64,000 nucleotides of DNA from Linnemannia schmuckeri (GCA_029449235.1 JANATG010000019.1:744001-808000), one strand, 5' to 3'; shown: positions 23,673 to 36,219, numbered from the stretch's first letter. Made by a program: numbers and translations. Notes: generated from the letters alone by a model not told the origin.

Positions 23673-23991
23673 ACTAAGATGTTAGTCGGAACGAGGGCCT
23701 ATTCCGACTTTTTTTCCTCCTCTCCTGACACAGGACGCTCTCTCAGGTTCTTTTAAGAACAAAAACAAAACATACCAGCTATTGCGACGGTCCAAGGAGG
23801 ACCATAATCGACAATGGCCAGCAAAGTGTTGTCGATACCAGCAAGAGCGATGGGGAGCGTCAAGGTCGAGGAGAGGAGGATATGCAGGTTGAAGGTGCAA
23901 GTGGATCTTGAGAGACGTGAGATGGGTCACGGGAGTGGCTATTAGTGAGGTCGTTTGAGTTTTATTCTTATAGAGCATGCCCTCGGGAACT

Positions 23992-24028
<37 letters not shown>

Positions 24029-24562
24029 CTAACGCGCCCTGGAGGCGTATAAAAAATGCATACATATTAATACACGTGACTTTAAAACATTTAAATACTC
24101 CTTCGATGGATGGAAGTTAAGTTCTTTCTCTTGCAAATATCGGATCTTTTTTCGTATGTGTTTTGGCACCGTTAAGAAGTAACGATGGATACGAGCGGAT
24201 GTCTAGATGGAATCATCGGAGAGTTGCATAGTATATGGCAACAGAATCCTGATGGTGTTAGGGATGCTTTCCGACCGATTAGAGCTCGGACGGATGGATA
24301 TCACTTTGTCTGCATCGATATCGGCGGCAGAGGAGCGCAAAGAGCAAATTATCGCTCATTACAGGAGGAATCTAACATCAAATCGACTCCATTCGCCTCT
24401 CCTGTACATCAGTTCTCTTCAAACAAATCGCCAGGAACCCAGGAACCGCCACACGTACAAGAAACGAACTCCATTTACAAAAAGAACCGTATAATTGACT
24501 TTTTGCGCTATTTTTGTTTGATTTTCTATGAACTCTAGCTATCACCCTAAACTACGATAGCC
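23673..24562. other. Intergenic region, UBP3-like 3' end and RPS0 promoter
   Basis: Contains a run of 33 T at 23994-24026 and then the upstream region of RPS0. A 117-codon open frame at 24185-24538 has no recognisable family and ends just before the RPS0 start. No gene is called. Confidence 0.5.
23994..24026. repeat. Poly(T) tract, 33 nt
   Basis: Uninterrupted T run about 320 nt past the UBP3-like stop codon. Confidence 0.95.
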
Positions 24563-25824
24563 ATGTCTGGATTGCCTACTATTCTCAAAGCCACTGAGGA
24601 GGACATCAAGCTCCTTCTTTCGGCCCAGTCCCATTTGGGAACCAAGAACTGCGATGTTCACATGGAGCCCTACGTCTACAAGCGTCGTGCTGATGGTATG
24701 CACTTTGATATTGTTCAGGAACGATGGCAGGGTTGAAGGAGAGTAAGAAGCGGGACCAGGAAGTAGGAAGCAGGATCAGAAGCAAGCGCTGTGATTTGGA
24801 GGGATTAGACGTGGTTGCGGTGGATATGGCTATATCATTATGGGCACCAGAACCATTGTGTGGCAACGCAGCAACATTTCCGTTATCACAACGACAAAAT
24901 GGAGGACGTGCAGAGGAGTTGCCCGTTGAGTTGGGATATGGAGGTACAGCAGGTCACTTTTGATTATGAGCAAGGACGCGTAATGTCCAACAGGAAACAC
25001 AGAAACAGGAGTGTGCAGGGCTTTCGACTTGGTGGACTCTAGAGGGGTAAAAGGAATTAACCGAAGGCACGGTTAAACAACCAAGCCAGTGTGAAACGGG
25101 CGTTAACACAAGACTTTTTTTGCTTGTTTCTTCAATCTTTGATTTGCTGTGAATAGGTCTTCACATCATCAACATCGGCAAGACCTGGGAGAAGATTGTT
25201 CTCGCTGCCCGTATCATTGTTGCCATTGAGAACCCCGCCGACATTTGCGTCATCTCTGCCCGCCCCTACGGTCAGCGTGCTGCCTTGAAGTTCGCTTCGC
25301 ACACTGGAGCACAGGCCATTGCTGGTCGCTTCACCCCCGGTACCTTCACCAACTACATCACCCGTGCCTTCAAGGAGCCTCGTTTGATTATTGTCACCGA
25401 CCCCTTGACCGACCACCAGGCCATCAAGGAGGCCTCGTACGTCAACATCCCCGTCATCGCTTTCGCCGATACCGAGTCCCCCCTTCGTTACGTCGATGTT
25501 GCTATCCCCACCAACAACCGCTCCAAGCACGCCATTGGTCTTGCCTACTGGTTGTTGGCCCGTGAGGTCCTCCGTCTCCGTGGCACCATCTCTCGCTCTG
25601 CCCCCTGGGAGGTCATGGTCGACATGTTCTTCTACCGCGACCCCGAAGAGAAGGCCGAGGAGGAGGCTGCTGCCCTTGCTGCCGAGAAGCCCGTCGAGGC
25701 CGAGGCCGAGACCGGTACCTGGGCCCCTGGTGAGGCTGCCCCCGCCGCTGCTGGTGACTGGGCTGCTGATGAGGCTACCGCTGACTGGTCTGCTGCCCCC
25801 ACCACCGACTCGTGGGCTGCTTAA
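24563..25824 (+). CDS. RPS0: 40S ribosomal protein uS2 (RPS0 / laminin-receptor family)
   Basis: Two exons: 24563..24695 and 25157..25824; 266 residues, normal length for eukaryotic uS2. Family sequence is clear: LLLSAQSHLGTKNCDVHMEP, GKTWEKIVLAARIIVAIENP, ISARPYGQRAALKFASHTGA, AGRFTPGTFTNYI, PRLIIVTDPLTDHQAIKEAS, PTNNRSKHAIGLAYWLLARE. The acidic C-terminal tail is rich in Ala, Glu and Trp with repeated 'W-A' steps (GDWAADEATADW, DSWAA). It sits on the back of the 40S head and is needed for small-subunit maturation. Codon use is strongly biased to C/T endings, as expected for a very highly expressed gene. The single intron, 461 nt, is longer than most in this window. Confidence 0.97.
24696..25156 (+). 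other. Long intron of RPS0
   Basis: A 461-nt GTATGC...TAG intron, purine-rich over its first half. Ribosomal protein introns often host snoRNAs, but I could not fix convincing box C/D or H/ACA elements by eye. Confidence 0.8.
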
Positions 25825-26615
25825 GTCATCTCCCTTTTGCTCGCACACACACCCTTTTTTTTTTTTTTTTTGCTGAAACAGCTGTGAGTTGTTGATTATT
25901 CTTGAAATAAAATAGCAGCCTTTCTTTCTCACATACTCGCTATTTATCCCTTTTGGTCCTTGAATTATCTGTTTGTGCGAGTGAGCATGATGGGTACGAG
26001 GGAACACGAATGCTCTCTGAGTGGAACGCGGACTCACTTTTCTTGCAAATTAAGAAAGCGCCGAAAAATGTAAAAAATCAGGATCCTTCATGCGGGGTAA
26101 AAATTTTGCAACGATGTCTAAGAAAAAAAAAACTAAATCTGATCTGGTCCCTTGCATCATGGCCGCGAGGGTAGACGGTGCGCCTTTTGCTTCAGAAACC
26201 AGGTAGGATCCTGAGTCCAGCTCAACAGCTCCAAGAGTCATTCAGAGGACGGACCTGGAAAGCCACCAAAAGGAACGTGCGCTTCTTTCTGCCTTTGCAA
26301 AAAGGTGTCACGTAGCTGTCCATGTCCTCGACCGCTTCTGGGGATTGAAGAGTCATCCACACAGTCGTTCTACTTCGGGCATTTTTTAACCCGCCAGGTC
26401 TTGGTCGACCGTGATGATGATTGTTGGAGCATAAAACGGTTCCGTGTAGGCCTATTGGAACCCTTTTCGCACTCTTGTTTTTTCATTCCTCACTCCAGCT
26501 TTTTCGTCCTCTCACTCGTATATTTTTTCAATCCTTATTTTACCTCCATTTTATCACAGGTTGACAACTGACAACTTAACATACCAGTCAATCAAAAAAA
26601 GGCATTGAAGGAGCA
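25825..26615. other. Intergenic region, RPS0 3' end and RING gene promoter
   Basis: The RPS0 3' UTR has a T run at about 25855-25871 and an AATAAAA motif at 25906-25912, probably the polyadenylation signal. The rest is upstream sequence of the RING gene, pyrimidine-rich after 26460. No gene is seen. Confidence 0.5.
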
Positions 26616-27820
26616 ATGGCACCGCTTGCCTTATCGCCATGGTTACTTCAAAACAGCTCGACTGTGCCCAGCTTCTTTACGACAGATATCAACGACCAGC
26701 CCAACTATGACCAGGTAACGTAACAAAAACAAGCATGCTTCAGTACACTGGTAAAGAATAAGGAAAGAGATAACTAACAAAACCTTTGGTTGTATGTATT
26801 GTTTAGGCGGCGGCGTATCTGTCGGCGCGGATCTTGACGATCGGAGGAGTGATACTCTTCTTCCTCGGCTTATGTAAGCTCATTGATTGCGGTCCTTTTT
26901 TTCCCTTTTCCTTCTTCTGCGACTAGCTGACACCTTTTCTCTTTATATATTTTCCTCCTAAACCTCTTCTATACAGGCTGCATAGGAGCAGTACTGCTAA
27001 GGTTCAACAGGCATCAACACCTCGAAGTGCAACGGATAGATTTCATCAAGGAATGTGTCCTCGATCAGGACGCCATCCATCGCTCCCTCCCGATCCGGAT
27101 CTGGCCCTCCCAACAACAGTATATTATGGATAGCGAGAACCGTATCGTCGCGATTGTTCAGCAGGTTCCCAAGAAGGCCAAAGGCGACGGAGGAGGCGGG
27201 GTGTCTGTGAGGAGTCTTAGTGAGGATTCGGAGTCGAGTCATTCGAGGACAGTTCCGAGGACTTTACGCAAGGGGCTCGGGATTGTTGAGAGATTGTGTC
27301 ACCGTGGATCAAGTTATGATTCTGACACAAATGCCGGATCTTCATCATCGGTAGGTATAGAAGTTCGGGGCTCGAATGGAGGGATCCAGATGACGACTAT
27401 GACCGCAGCTTCTAGTCCTATGTCTATACAGAACAGCAGCAACAGCAATAGGAGGAGGGGTAGCTATGCAGAATCGACGGCGGAAGAGGTGTGTTGTTCG
27501 ATCTGTCTGTGCGAGTATGTTACTGATGACCGCGTTAGAGTCCTGCCCTGCACCCACGAGTATCATGCCGAGTGTATAGGTAAATCCTTAGCGCGTTATA
27601 ACCGCGCCTCAAGTTTTTTTTTTCTTAAAAAACCTCGCCTGTTGTTCCCTGACGATTTTTTCATTTTGGAAGAAGCTAACGCGATGCTCGTTCTCAACTT
27701 TCTTTTTTTCTTTTTTTCGGTTTAGATATTTGGCTGACAAACAAGTCGACACAGTGCCCATTGTGCAAACACGATTTGTTGGATGACTTGACCTTGTCTT
27801 CGCGAGCGCTTTCCCCATAG
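26616..27820 (+). CDS. Membrane-anchored RING-H2 E3 ubiquitin ligase
   Basis: Four exons: 26616..26714, 26807..26873, 26977..27579, 27726..27820; 287 residues. A single hydrophobic segment at about 39-62 (ILTIGGVILFFLGLCCIGAV) anchors the protein. The middle is Ser/Gly-rich and basic. A RING-H2 finger lies near the C-terminus (~229-275): CSIC, then CTHEYHAEC, then CPLC with IDIWLTNKST before the last pair, giving the C3H2C3 ligand order and the conserved Trp of E2-binding RINGs. This architecture (one TM helix, linker, C-terminal RING-H2) is shared by ATL/RNF-type membrane ligases. The substrate is unknown. The last intron falls between the two zinc-binding halves of the finger. Confidence 0.9.
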
Positions 27821-29956
27821 CCTCTCTTTCCTATAGTCGTCTTGTTGCATGTTGTCTTCGTCTTTGTTTTCAAGCACTTCTCGTATAATATTCTTGCTTA
27901 CATTGCCTTTTTATGTCTTGGCAACTTTGAACAAGGTATACATTAGTTGTTGTTCATTTTTCTTGTCACTCCATGCGCCCTTGCATGCTTGTGTCCCCCT
28001 TCCGTCCGTCCCCTTCTCTTCCCCTTGCATTGCTTTTTTTTTTTCTTCTTTGACCCTTCCTTCATAATTCCTCGCCCTTGTATTATTGCCTGATCTGCCT
28101 GATAAAAAAATACGGTGAACAAAAGCAAAGTCATAGGCAAAGGCTGTTGTGCGTTTGGCTCAGCCCTTTTTTTTTGTCCATTTTTGTTCTTCCCCCCAAA
28201 ATGCTCACGCGCTTGATTGGTGATGTTCACTGTGTGTGTGATGTCATTTATCTCGACGCGTTGATTTTTTCTTCGTCTTTCTCCCATTGCTCATTCTCGT
28301 CTTGCCATCCAATAGCCAAAGAAAAGAGTAAGAGAGAGACAACCAACCTTGTTCAATTCTAAACCAAAATAAATCGTTCGCTACTGCTTCCCATGTGCCA
28401 TGCCAGATGGGAGAAATAAAAATCCTAATAGATCCTTGCATGAACAAATATTAGAAGTTCATTTGTTCAGTTAGGATCGGACTGGATCTGAGCCTTATGT
28501 GTGCACTTTGATACATGAATCTTGTTCTCTCTTTTCCGTTGTTCAAATTTACTGTTGATGGATGATATCGTAGGCATGTAGAATTGGATCATTTCCGTTC
28601 TTGACGCCGTGATCGGCCTTTGTAATGATGGTCAAAGGGTCATACGATGGTTGTCTCAAATGAATTAAGTCAATTGGTGTCACGCCAATGACAGCCTGCT
28701 GTGCAAGAGAAACTGTTGATGGTCCCGACTCCAGGTATGAATTAGGATGTACAGCCTGCTTCCGGGGGACGAGAGCCAGGAGAAATGAAGGGTGATTTAA
28801 ACAGAAGACTCGTAAAAGAAGAATGCTCAGGAGCAAGGATCGCATAGGAGTTCAGGTCATCGTTCATGATGATCACGTACACCTGACATCCATTGGCTCC
28901 GTACCTTCTCCTTCTCCTTCTCCTTGCCCTTTCTCCCTTTCCCCCCTTTCGCCCTTATGTTTGTCAATTCCTCCGCATTTCTCTTCAACGGATCGCTGGG
29001 GTCAAAGTGACTAGTACATTGTCAAGCCTGCAATGGTCACCTAAGGGCTCTTTTCTCTTATCCTTGTCTTTTCATGATTAAGTCGTGTCTCTCAATCTTT
29101 CCTTGATTCCTCTCTTCCTTCATCTCTACTGTTTCTCTAATCCTCAGCTCTCTCTTTCATAACCACATCCCTATTCACATTAGGTGCGGTATTTATCAAA
29201 ACGAGAAACCAAGGGAAAAAAATGATTAGCTTGCTTTGCATGTTTCTACCCCGCCTTTTCGGGGGGGTTTTTTTTTTACCGCTTGTTTCGTGAGGCAAGA
29301 AAAAATGGTTTTTTTCCAGTTCTTGTTCCAAATGACAAAGACGGGGATCTGGTTTTTTTTGTTAGTCTGGACCTGTATATTGTTTTTTTTTGTTAGAGGG
29401 ATGTTATGGGTGAAGTGGGTTGAGTGGCAGAAGAGAAGGAATGAAGAACGAGGCGGCGGTGAGATTGAAAAAAAAAAAAAAAAAAAAAAAAAGAGTGCGA
29501 ACAATGTGCGAAGGAGTTTGAAAAGAGGGGCAAGGAAGCTAAATGTGTTGAGGAGAGGTGTGTACGGGCAGTGGTGCGTTTGATGTTGTCTCGTAATTGC
29601 CGTTCGCTGACTGGTCACCTTTCTTACTGGCTGACTCTTTTTCTTTTGCCTTTTAGTCGCACTTTGTGACATACTCCACATTCAACACCTTTCTCGTCCT
29701 TCTCGTCTTTCTTATTCTCTTTTTTCTTATTCTCTCCTTTCTCTTCCTTCCTTACTTTCCCCATCAACCTCCCATCGACATCTACTCATACCTACTCACT
29801 CACCTAACCTACTTCCCTTTTCTCTTTGCCTACAAGCCAACTTCTCATTCACGAAAAAAAATAAGCAACGACCCATCAAATAACCTACACAGGAAACTAG
29901 CAGCCGACTGAACAGTACACTCGCATCCTCACACAACTTTCTTTCTCTTGCTTGCC
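27821..29956. other. Intergenic region between RING gene and DENND6-like gene
   Basis: Mostly simple AT- and CT-rich sequence with a run of 25 A at 29468-29492. Pyrimidine-rich sequence at 29680-29950 leads into the DENND6-like gene. One weak open frame (28549-28845, minus) is listed separately. Confidence 0.5.
28549..28845 (-). CDS. Possible small secreted protein, 98 residues
   Basis: An uninterrupted frame starting with ATG. The first ~25 residues (MRSLLLSILLLRVFC, then further hydrophobic sequence to LLALVP) look like a signal peptide. The remainder is mixed-composition and not low complexity, with few cysteines. No family is recognised. There is no clear promoter, and a chance open frame is possible because it lies alone in 2 kb of intergenic DNA. 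Confidence 0.28.
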   Translation of the reverse strand: MRSLLLSILLLRVFCLNHPSFLLALVPRKQAVHPNSYLESGPSTVSLAQQAVIGVTPIDLIHLRQPSYDPLTIITKADHGVKNGNDPILHAYDIIHQQ

Positions 29957-32900
29957 ATGGCTACGAACGGGTCGTCCTTTGCCACTGTGACGACACTCAA
30001 TCGCCCCTCAGAACCTGACACCGACCTCCGTTCAAAGCACCTCTCACAGCCCTACAACATGCAGTCCATCAGCACAGAGAGCCTGCCTGCCCTCTTTGGC
30101 GCTGCATCGCTCCGTCGCTCAAACTCGAACGTCTCTAGAGCAAGCAGAAACAACACCTCCTCACCCGTCCCTCCGTCGACCAACAACAGCTACTCTAATC
30201 CTTCCTCGCCTGCCCACCTATTGGTCTCGTCCTCTTCCTCGTCCAAGGCAACTGTTTCTACTTCTAACACCAATGGTTCTAAGGTCAGCGGGGCGTCAGG
30301 GACCTCCTCTTCGTCCGGTTCTGGACGGTCTTCGTCATCAAGGCATCAATCAGGAGCAGCACCAGTAGTAACGCCAACAATGGCAACGACAGCATCTCCG
30401 AGACGGCCCCCGATCGACATGATCTCTGAGCAGTTTGAGCTCGAGGGGAGCCACGACCGAAGACCAAGCAGCTGGGATATCATGGACATGATGGCGATCG
30501 ACCAGCTCCGGCAGTGGATGGTCTGCTTCTGTGTGGTCAACTTTGATCTTGAAAAAGGCCAAGGCAAGTTCCCTTGAAGTGCGATGTTAAAAGTGGTTCC
30601 ACTTTGTCCATCTGTTTCGTGCTTATTTAATATATCATACAGGACAGGACAGGACAGGACAGGACAAAGGAGTTGTCATATTCATTTTCCGACCACCAAA
30701 CCATTCAAACCAATGCGCGGCCATATCAAGGATCCCGCATCGCTTTTTGTTGTTTTTTTTACAACACAGCAGGAACTGAGAAACAGCATACCAATGGGGG
30801 GATTGGATTGCAGGCACCTTCGGGGTTGCTTTGTTTTATTATCAACGGGATCTATCAGCACAAGATATAAAAAGCAGGGAAAATGACAAAGTCATCCATG
30901 GACGATATAAGAGGCGACGCTGAGTAAAGGAGCAAGAGAGCAAGCAGGAATATAGCAAGGTCATCAAGGAATGATATAAAGAGGCGACGCTGAACAAAAA
31001 CAAGGAAACGCCATGACGAGAGAGAGAGGCAACAACCAAACATCAGATGAAAAGAGGAGAGGTAGAAGGAAATGACCCCAGCGAAAAGCGAACGAATACC
31101 GATTAAGGTTATGTTCCCTCAGGATGACCAGAGGTCAGGACATGTGGACATTCGACAGGCGGTTGGAGGAGACGGGGAAAGTGTTTGGGCAGTAGTCGCC
31201 GGGAAATAAGAAAAGGGCGTGCGGACAGAAAAGCAGGGCAGCAATGAGCCAGCAATGGCAACGGCAACAGGAACAGGAACAGCAATAGTCAACAGGAAGA
31301 GCACCATCGAGATACTCTCCCCTCTGAAAAGCAAAATCAACGAACCCTCGACCATTACGAGAAAGGGACGACGATGAACCAAAAATAATTTTCGGTTTCT
31401 GTCTCTGCCAACCACAACTTCAATTCCATTGTCAGGCCACTTCTTATGGGACATAGTCGACAATGGGCAATCAATATTCGACCTCGATTAGCCCCTCACT
31501 CCCTCTCTACCCACAATCACTCTCCCCTTGACTGGATGACCTTCCTTCCTTTTTTTTGACACTGCTGACATACACATCGGTAGAAAAGGATATGCAGTGC
31601 TGATAGACAGACAGTCGACACAGACGGGCGAGTGGGCAGACGCACAGAGAGATGCAACTACTCCCTAATTTCACATCAGTACAACTATTAATATACTGCA
31701 CGGAAAATCATCTTGCTCAATTCTAATACGCGCTCGCTCGCTTGTCTCTTTTCCACTCACCATTCTATCCTATCTAGCCATCGAGTCGGTCTATCCACCG
31801 TCAGAATTCACACCCGAGGAGAGCAAAAACATGTACATACAGTTACTCCTATGCCTTCTGCCCAATTCTCGTATTTGAATGTATGGATACGACATATTCT
31901 CCTCGATCGCAACCTCACAACTAACCTGCCCTCCTTGACTACAACCGCTATTTCTCAACCCCTCATAGCTGCTTCTCTTCATTCCCTGACTCGAATACTT
32001 TCGATGTGGGCGATACAGTGTTCAACTTTCGCATCCGGTCGACTACAGCAGGACGGGCTGCAACAGGTAAGAAAAGACAGGACAGGGGCATGCTTATAAT
32101 TTTTATGGTTTTCCTGTTAGTCCATGGGGCGATAGGGCGGGCTCAATTGTATCTGCCTCTTGACATCATTTTTTTTTTTTTTTTTTTTGTTTGATTGACT
32201 AACCGGAAATTGCACCTTTGTCATTGCAATCACAATAACTCTAGGCCCAACCACGGATGCAGGCTTTTTGTATGGTTACGTGTTTTTTAGACAGAAGCAG
32301 GATCCGTCCATCAGGAGAGGATACTTTCAAAAATCGGTCGTCGTCTTGACTCAGCACCCATTCATCGGCCTCTTTTCCAAGATTGTGTCGGTCTTAGGTC
32401 CTGCCTACTTTGAGATTGGCAAGCCCATGTTGGAGACGGCCTTTCACGATATTGCACGATGGAGGGCACCCACCACGGACAGCATGATGGAATTACCCTT
32501 TATGGGACAACTCTTGCAGGTCCAGCTCGCCAAACCACAACAACCTCAACTTTTGGAGACATCACCTTTCGAGATTGCAACATACCAGCCAGACACCCAT
32601 ATCTTGTCGTCAGTCCCCATTAATGGCGGACTCTATAAACACTTCCAGGATCTTGTGCCAGACCTGTGGCTCTGCTGGGAGTTGATGACCCTTGCCGAAC
32701 CCATCATGCTTATTGGCACCTCTCCTGAAGTGTGCAGTGAATCCGTCACATCCTTAGTGGATCTCATTAACCCCGTAAGTAGCGTCTATCCTCTGCGCAC
32801 GCGTTAAACACTTTTAATTTCATTTGAAGAATACATCAATTGACATTACTTTCTGTTGATGTCAAATAGATTCCTTACTGTGGCGACTACCGGCCGTATT

Positions 32901-34686
32901 TTACAATTCAAGATACCGACTTCAAGTCATTTTGCAATAAGCTGTCACCGCCCAGCAGCATTGTCTTGGGTGTCACCAACCCATTCTTTGTCAAGACACT
33001 AGAGCATTGGCCACATATCATTAAGATCGGCAAACCTATGAATAGGAGACCCAACAGTAGGCTGGTTATGGATGGCACCGTTGGAAAAGTTGCCGCAGGC
33101 AGTCCTAAACTCACCAAGCCAAGTTCTCTGGACTTTGTTCAGGTAATCATCTTGCGTCCTTGTTGTATGCCATTGAGTAGCTTTGAAAAAGTGTTTTACT
33201 GTGATGCTAACTCACTACTCGTTTTAATATTTCGTATGTAGGGTCTTGTCACCAAGAGGAAGGGCGCGATTGCAAAGGATACTAACTTGCTCTGCATGTT
33301 GGCAGAAGCCACTGCCAACAGATCCTCGCCAGGTAACAATATACGTCCATATTAAGGCGTCTTCATAACTTGTCGGTATAATGCGTTAGATCTGACTTTC
33401 CTATTGTTGCGTACACAACACTAGACTACTTGCTGGACAATATTCTTCGCAAGCATTTTGTCACTCTCACAGAAAAATTTTTGGTTCCCCTCAACCGCTA
33501 CTTTGCCACATTGGTGCCCAACGACATGTAAGTCGTAGGGGTATTTTTAATTCACTCAGCGTTTAGAGTACACACTCAACATCGATTTGATGGCTAACTA
33601 AACATTGTTACATCGTCATTTTCTTACAGTTCTCTTTCATCAACATTGCAGTTCCCACATATTGCGCCTTTCAAGCAGCAGACGTTTCTCAAGTACTTGG
33701 CAAAGAACCCTCCAGCCATCACATTCAAGACGCCAGCGTTCAAATCAAGCTCGGAGGCATGTCAGAGTTTTTACAAGGACTTTTTGAAGTGTGGCAACTT
33801 CGCGACATGGCTCCGTTTGAGGACCATAGCTGCACAGAACGAGCTCCGGAGACGCTATCTCGAGATTCTCAGTCTAGGAGATGTGGCAGGATGGGTCAAG
33901 GGTCGCAATGAGGTGGAAGTAGTCGATCTGTTGGTCCGCATGAGAGAGGAACTGGGCAGTTCAGGAAACAAGGGCGATTTATTCAGCTTCAAGCCCAAGC
34001 TGAGGACACGACCAGACCTGTCACGGGAAGGATCTTACAACTCGAGTTATGGATCAGACCCAACGTTGACGGATGCTGGAGGAATGTGGACTGGTGACTT
34101 GTCTTCTGGTTTCAGCAGGAGGGGCAGTGCGAGTGGAAGCGGAAGCGAGACGGATTCACGGACGATAACTCCACCACCACTCGACTTGACCTTGGGCGAT
34201 CTGACTAGGCCCTCTCCTTCAACGCCTTTGCCATATAATGGAGACTCCTCGTATCTTTCATCCGCAAGCAATGGTACTCAAACCTCGACTGGCTCCAAGG
34301 CGATTCCTCCTCGTCAACAGGTATCTGGAAACGGCGATCTTTACTCGAATGCGTCGTCGTACAACAGCGCCAACTCGTCGAGGGCAGGCACCCCCACACG
34401 ATCGTCATCATCCTCATCGTTGAACGGCGGAATCCCTGAGCAAGTTGATAGTTCAAGGGTCCGCAATGGCGGCGGCAACACATCACGGGAGACCAGCCCA
34501 GAGAGACAGCGGAGGCGGTATGCGCCCGAGGCGAGTGTGATCAAGGCATCTGTCAAGCAGAAGGAGCAACTCCGAGACCAGATCCGGATACTGGTCGAGG
34601 CACTGCCTGTGGATCTGAGAGACTCGTTGATGGCGAGCGAGGCCAAGAAGAAGTCTATGGCTATGATGTCCCACGAAGGGTACTAA
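29957..34686 (+). CDS. DENND6-type DENN protein (Rab-GEF / Afi1-related)
   Basis: Eight exons: 29957..30563, 31778..31832, 31969..32066, 32245..32774, 32870..33142, 33242..33332, 33425..33527, 33630..34686; 937 residues. A Ser-rich N-terminus (~1-175) precedes the uDENN start WMVCFCVVNFDLEKGQAIES. The family sequence continues with KNICFSSFPDSN, GYVFFRQKQD, RRGYFQKSVVVLT, LWELMTLAEPIMLIG, DYRPYFTIQD and the diagnostic LGVTNPFFVKTLEHWPHIIK. The C-terminal ~300 residues are Ser/Gly-rich and end in a basic helix. Human DENND6 proteins activate Rab14; fungal relatives act in polarised traffic. The first intron is exceptional: it begins GCAAGT rather than GT and is 1214 nt long. The start is the ATG followed by MATNGSSFATV after a pyrimidine-rich leader. 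Confidence 0.92.
30641..30666. repeat. (AGGAC)5 pentanucleotide repeat
   Basis: Five perfect AGGAC units inside the first intron of the DENND6-like gene. Confidence 0.95.
30887..31010. repeat. Imperfect ~70-bp tandem duplication in an intron
   Basis: Two copies begin CAAAGTCATC at 30887 and CAAGGTCATC at 30956. They share GATATAA(A)GAGGCGACGCTGA and then diverge. Both lie in the first intron of the DENND6-like gene. Confidence 0.85.
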
Positions 34687-36219
34687 TCAGGAGACTGAGA
34701 ATACTCTTTTTTTTATCTACATGTACATACACCACCACCCACCACCCATTATCACCACCACCACCAAAAACCACCTATTACTTAATTACCTTAGCCATCA
34801 TTAAACTCACACCATTCTTGGACCTATGTAGAGAGAAGCATGCCTCACCGAAAAACATGTCACCATAGTTGCGAATGATGCTATCTCTGTCCTGCATTCT
34901 GTCGCTCTCCTTCGATCAAAAATGAATCCGGAGATCAAAAGAGGAGAATGATCCACACTTAGACGCTGTACCCTGCATTTTTTGCATATTGCATTCGGGA
35001 TATGTCAGCGAAACTGAAAACAGTTGTTTTTGTGGGGGGATAAGTTAAGTAAGGATGGACGGATGATGGGGGGGTTTTTTTTTTTTTTTTTTTTTCTATT
35101 TTTCTATTGCGTGTGCGCATTGCGCGTCTCTCGCTTATCTCTGCTATACAATGCTAAGCAATTGCAAAGCAAGCCATTGCCTTGTTCCTAGTTTCCACTT
35201 TCGACTGTGGCCTAGCAAACAATGTCTTGCCTTAGGGAGACAGGAGCTCCCTCCCCCTCACTCCTCCCGATCAAGCGAAGGAACTCTAGAAAGATCGACT
35301 AAGCAAGAGAGTGGAGAAACAAACAAATAAGATTGCAATTGAACTGAGTATCCGTGGCATAGACGGAGCCCAGTGGAGGAGAGGTTGGAATAAAAAAAAA
35401 GGAAGATCCGAAAGTTGTGTATGAATGTATGTCCGACCAGGCTGCTTTTCTCTATCCTCTCGACCACTACACCGGAGCTGTGAAGGGGCTCCCTTTGTTC
35501 CACCCTTGTCGGTCAATCAGCCAACTCGGTCAATTAGAGAAATGGGGGGAAAAAGACGGGCAGAGAGAGAGAGAGAGAAATTGGTGATCGAGAATAGGCT
35601 TTAGTTTTTACGAACTGTGATTGGCTATTTCTTGAAACCGGAGAGTTTTTTATCCCTGGGTGGAAGAGCAGAGTGAGAAGGGAAAGGTGAGAGGAGAAAG
35701 GAGAAAGGAGAGGGTCTTGACATCTGGCTGGTTTTTCTTCCGTTGTTCTTGTAAAAAAGACAAAAAAGGACCTCAAGTGATATGGGATAGAGAAAGGATC
35801 CCGGATGTATGGGAAATAATCATTGGGACTAGAACCCTGGCAGATATGCATGCTCCGGCATTGATGACAGGAGCATAGCCACTATTAATCAGAGTGGGCT
35901 GAGGAAGGGACAGAGGGAGCAATTGCAATGATAACTGGAAGAAGAGGGGATAGGTCAAGCGCTGAACGAGAGAGAGGAGGCTGGATGTGAGTGTTTCTTA
36001 CTGTGATGAAAGGGCTGGTTCGTGTGGCAAGGCGATGTCTATATGTGAAGCGATATGGATGTAGGTAATGAGTGGCTTTATGATGAATGGATCGGTACGG
36101 ACGGACGAAAAGGATAAATTCAGTCCGGAAATCGAGGGGGAAAACAAGCAAGCTGCAAGGAGAGAGAGAGGGTTGAGCAGCGTGGAAAGGAAAACAAGAC
36201 AGGGACGGACTGATGTCAG

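Larger units (their letters stand above)
30564..31777 (+). other. 1.2-kb GC-AG intron in the DENND6-like gene
   Basis: The donor is AAG|GCAAGT and the acceptor TATCTAG|CC. The flanking codons join GGQ-type uDENN sequence across the gap in the right phase (G|CC = Ala). No GT donor nearby gives an open frame with family sequence. Confidence 0.82.

Noticed and set aside
23760..23930. Minus-strand stretch reading LPIALAGIDNTLLAIVDYG and PPWTVAIAG
   Set aside because: Looked like a membrane segment, but I could not join it to a start codon or conserved family; it lies in the 3' flank of the UBP3-like gene.
24185..24538. 117-codon open frame just before RPS0
   Set aside because: Lies where the RPS0 promoter must be, shows no family and no leader of its own.
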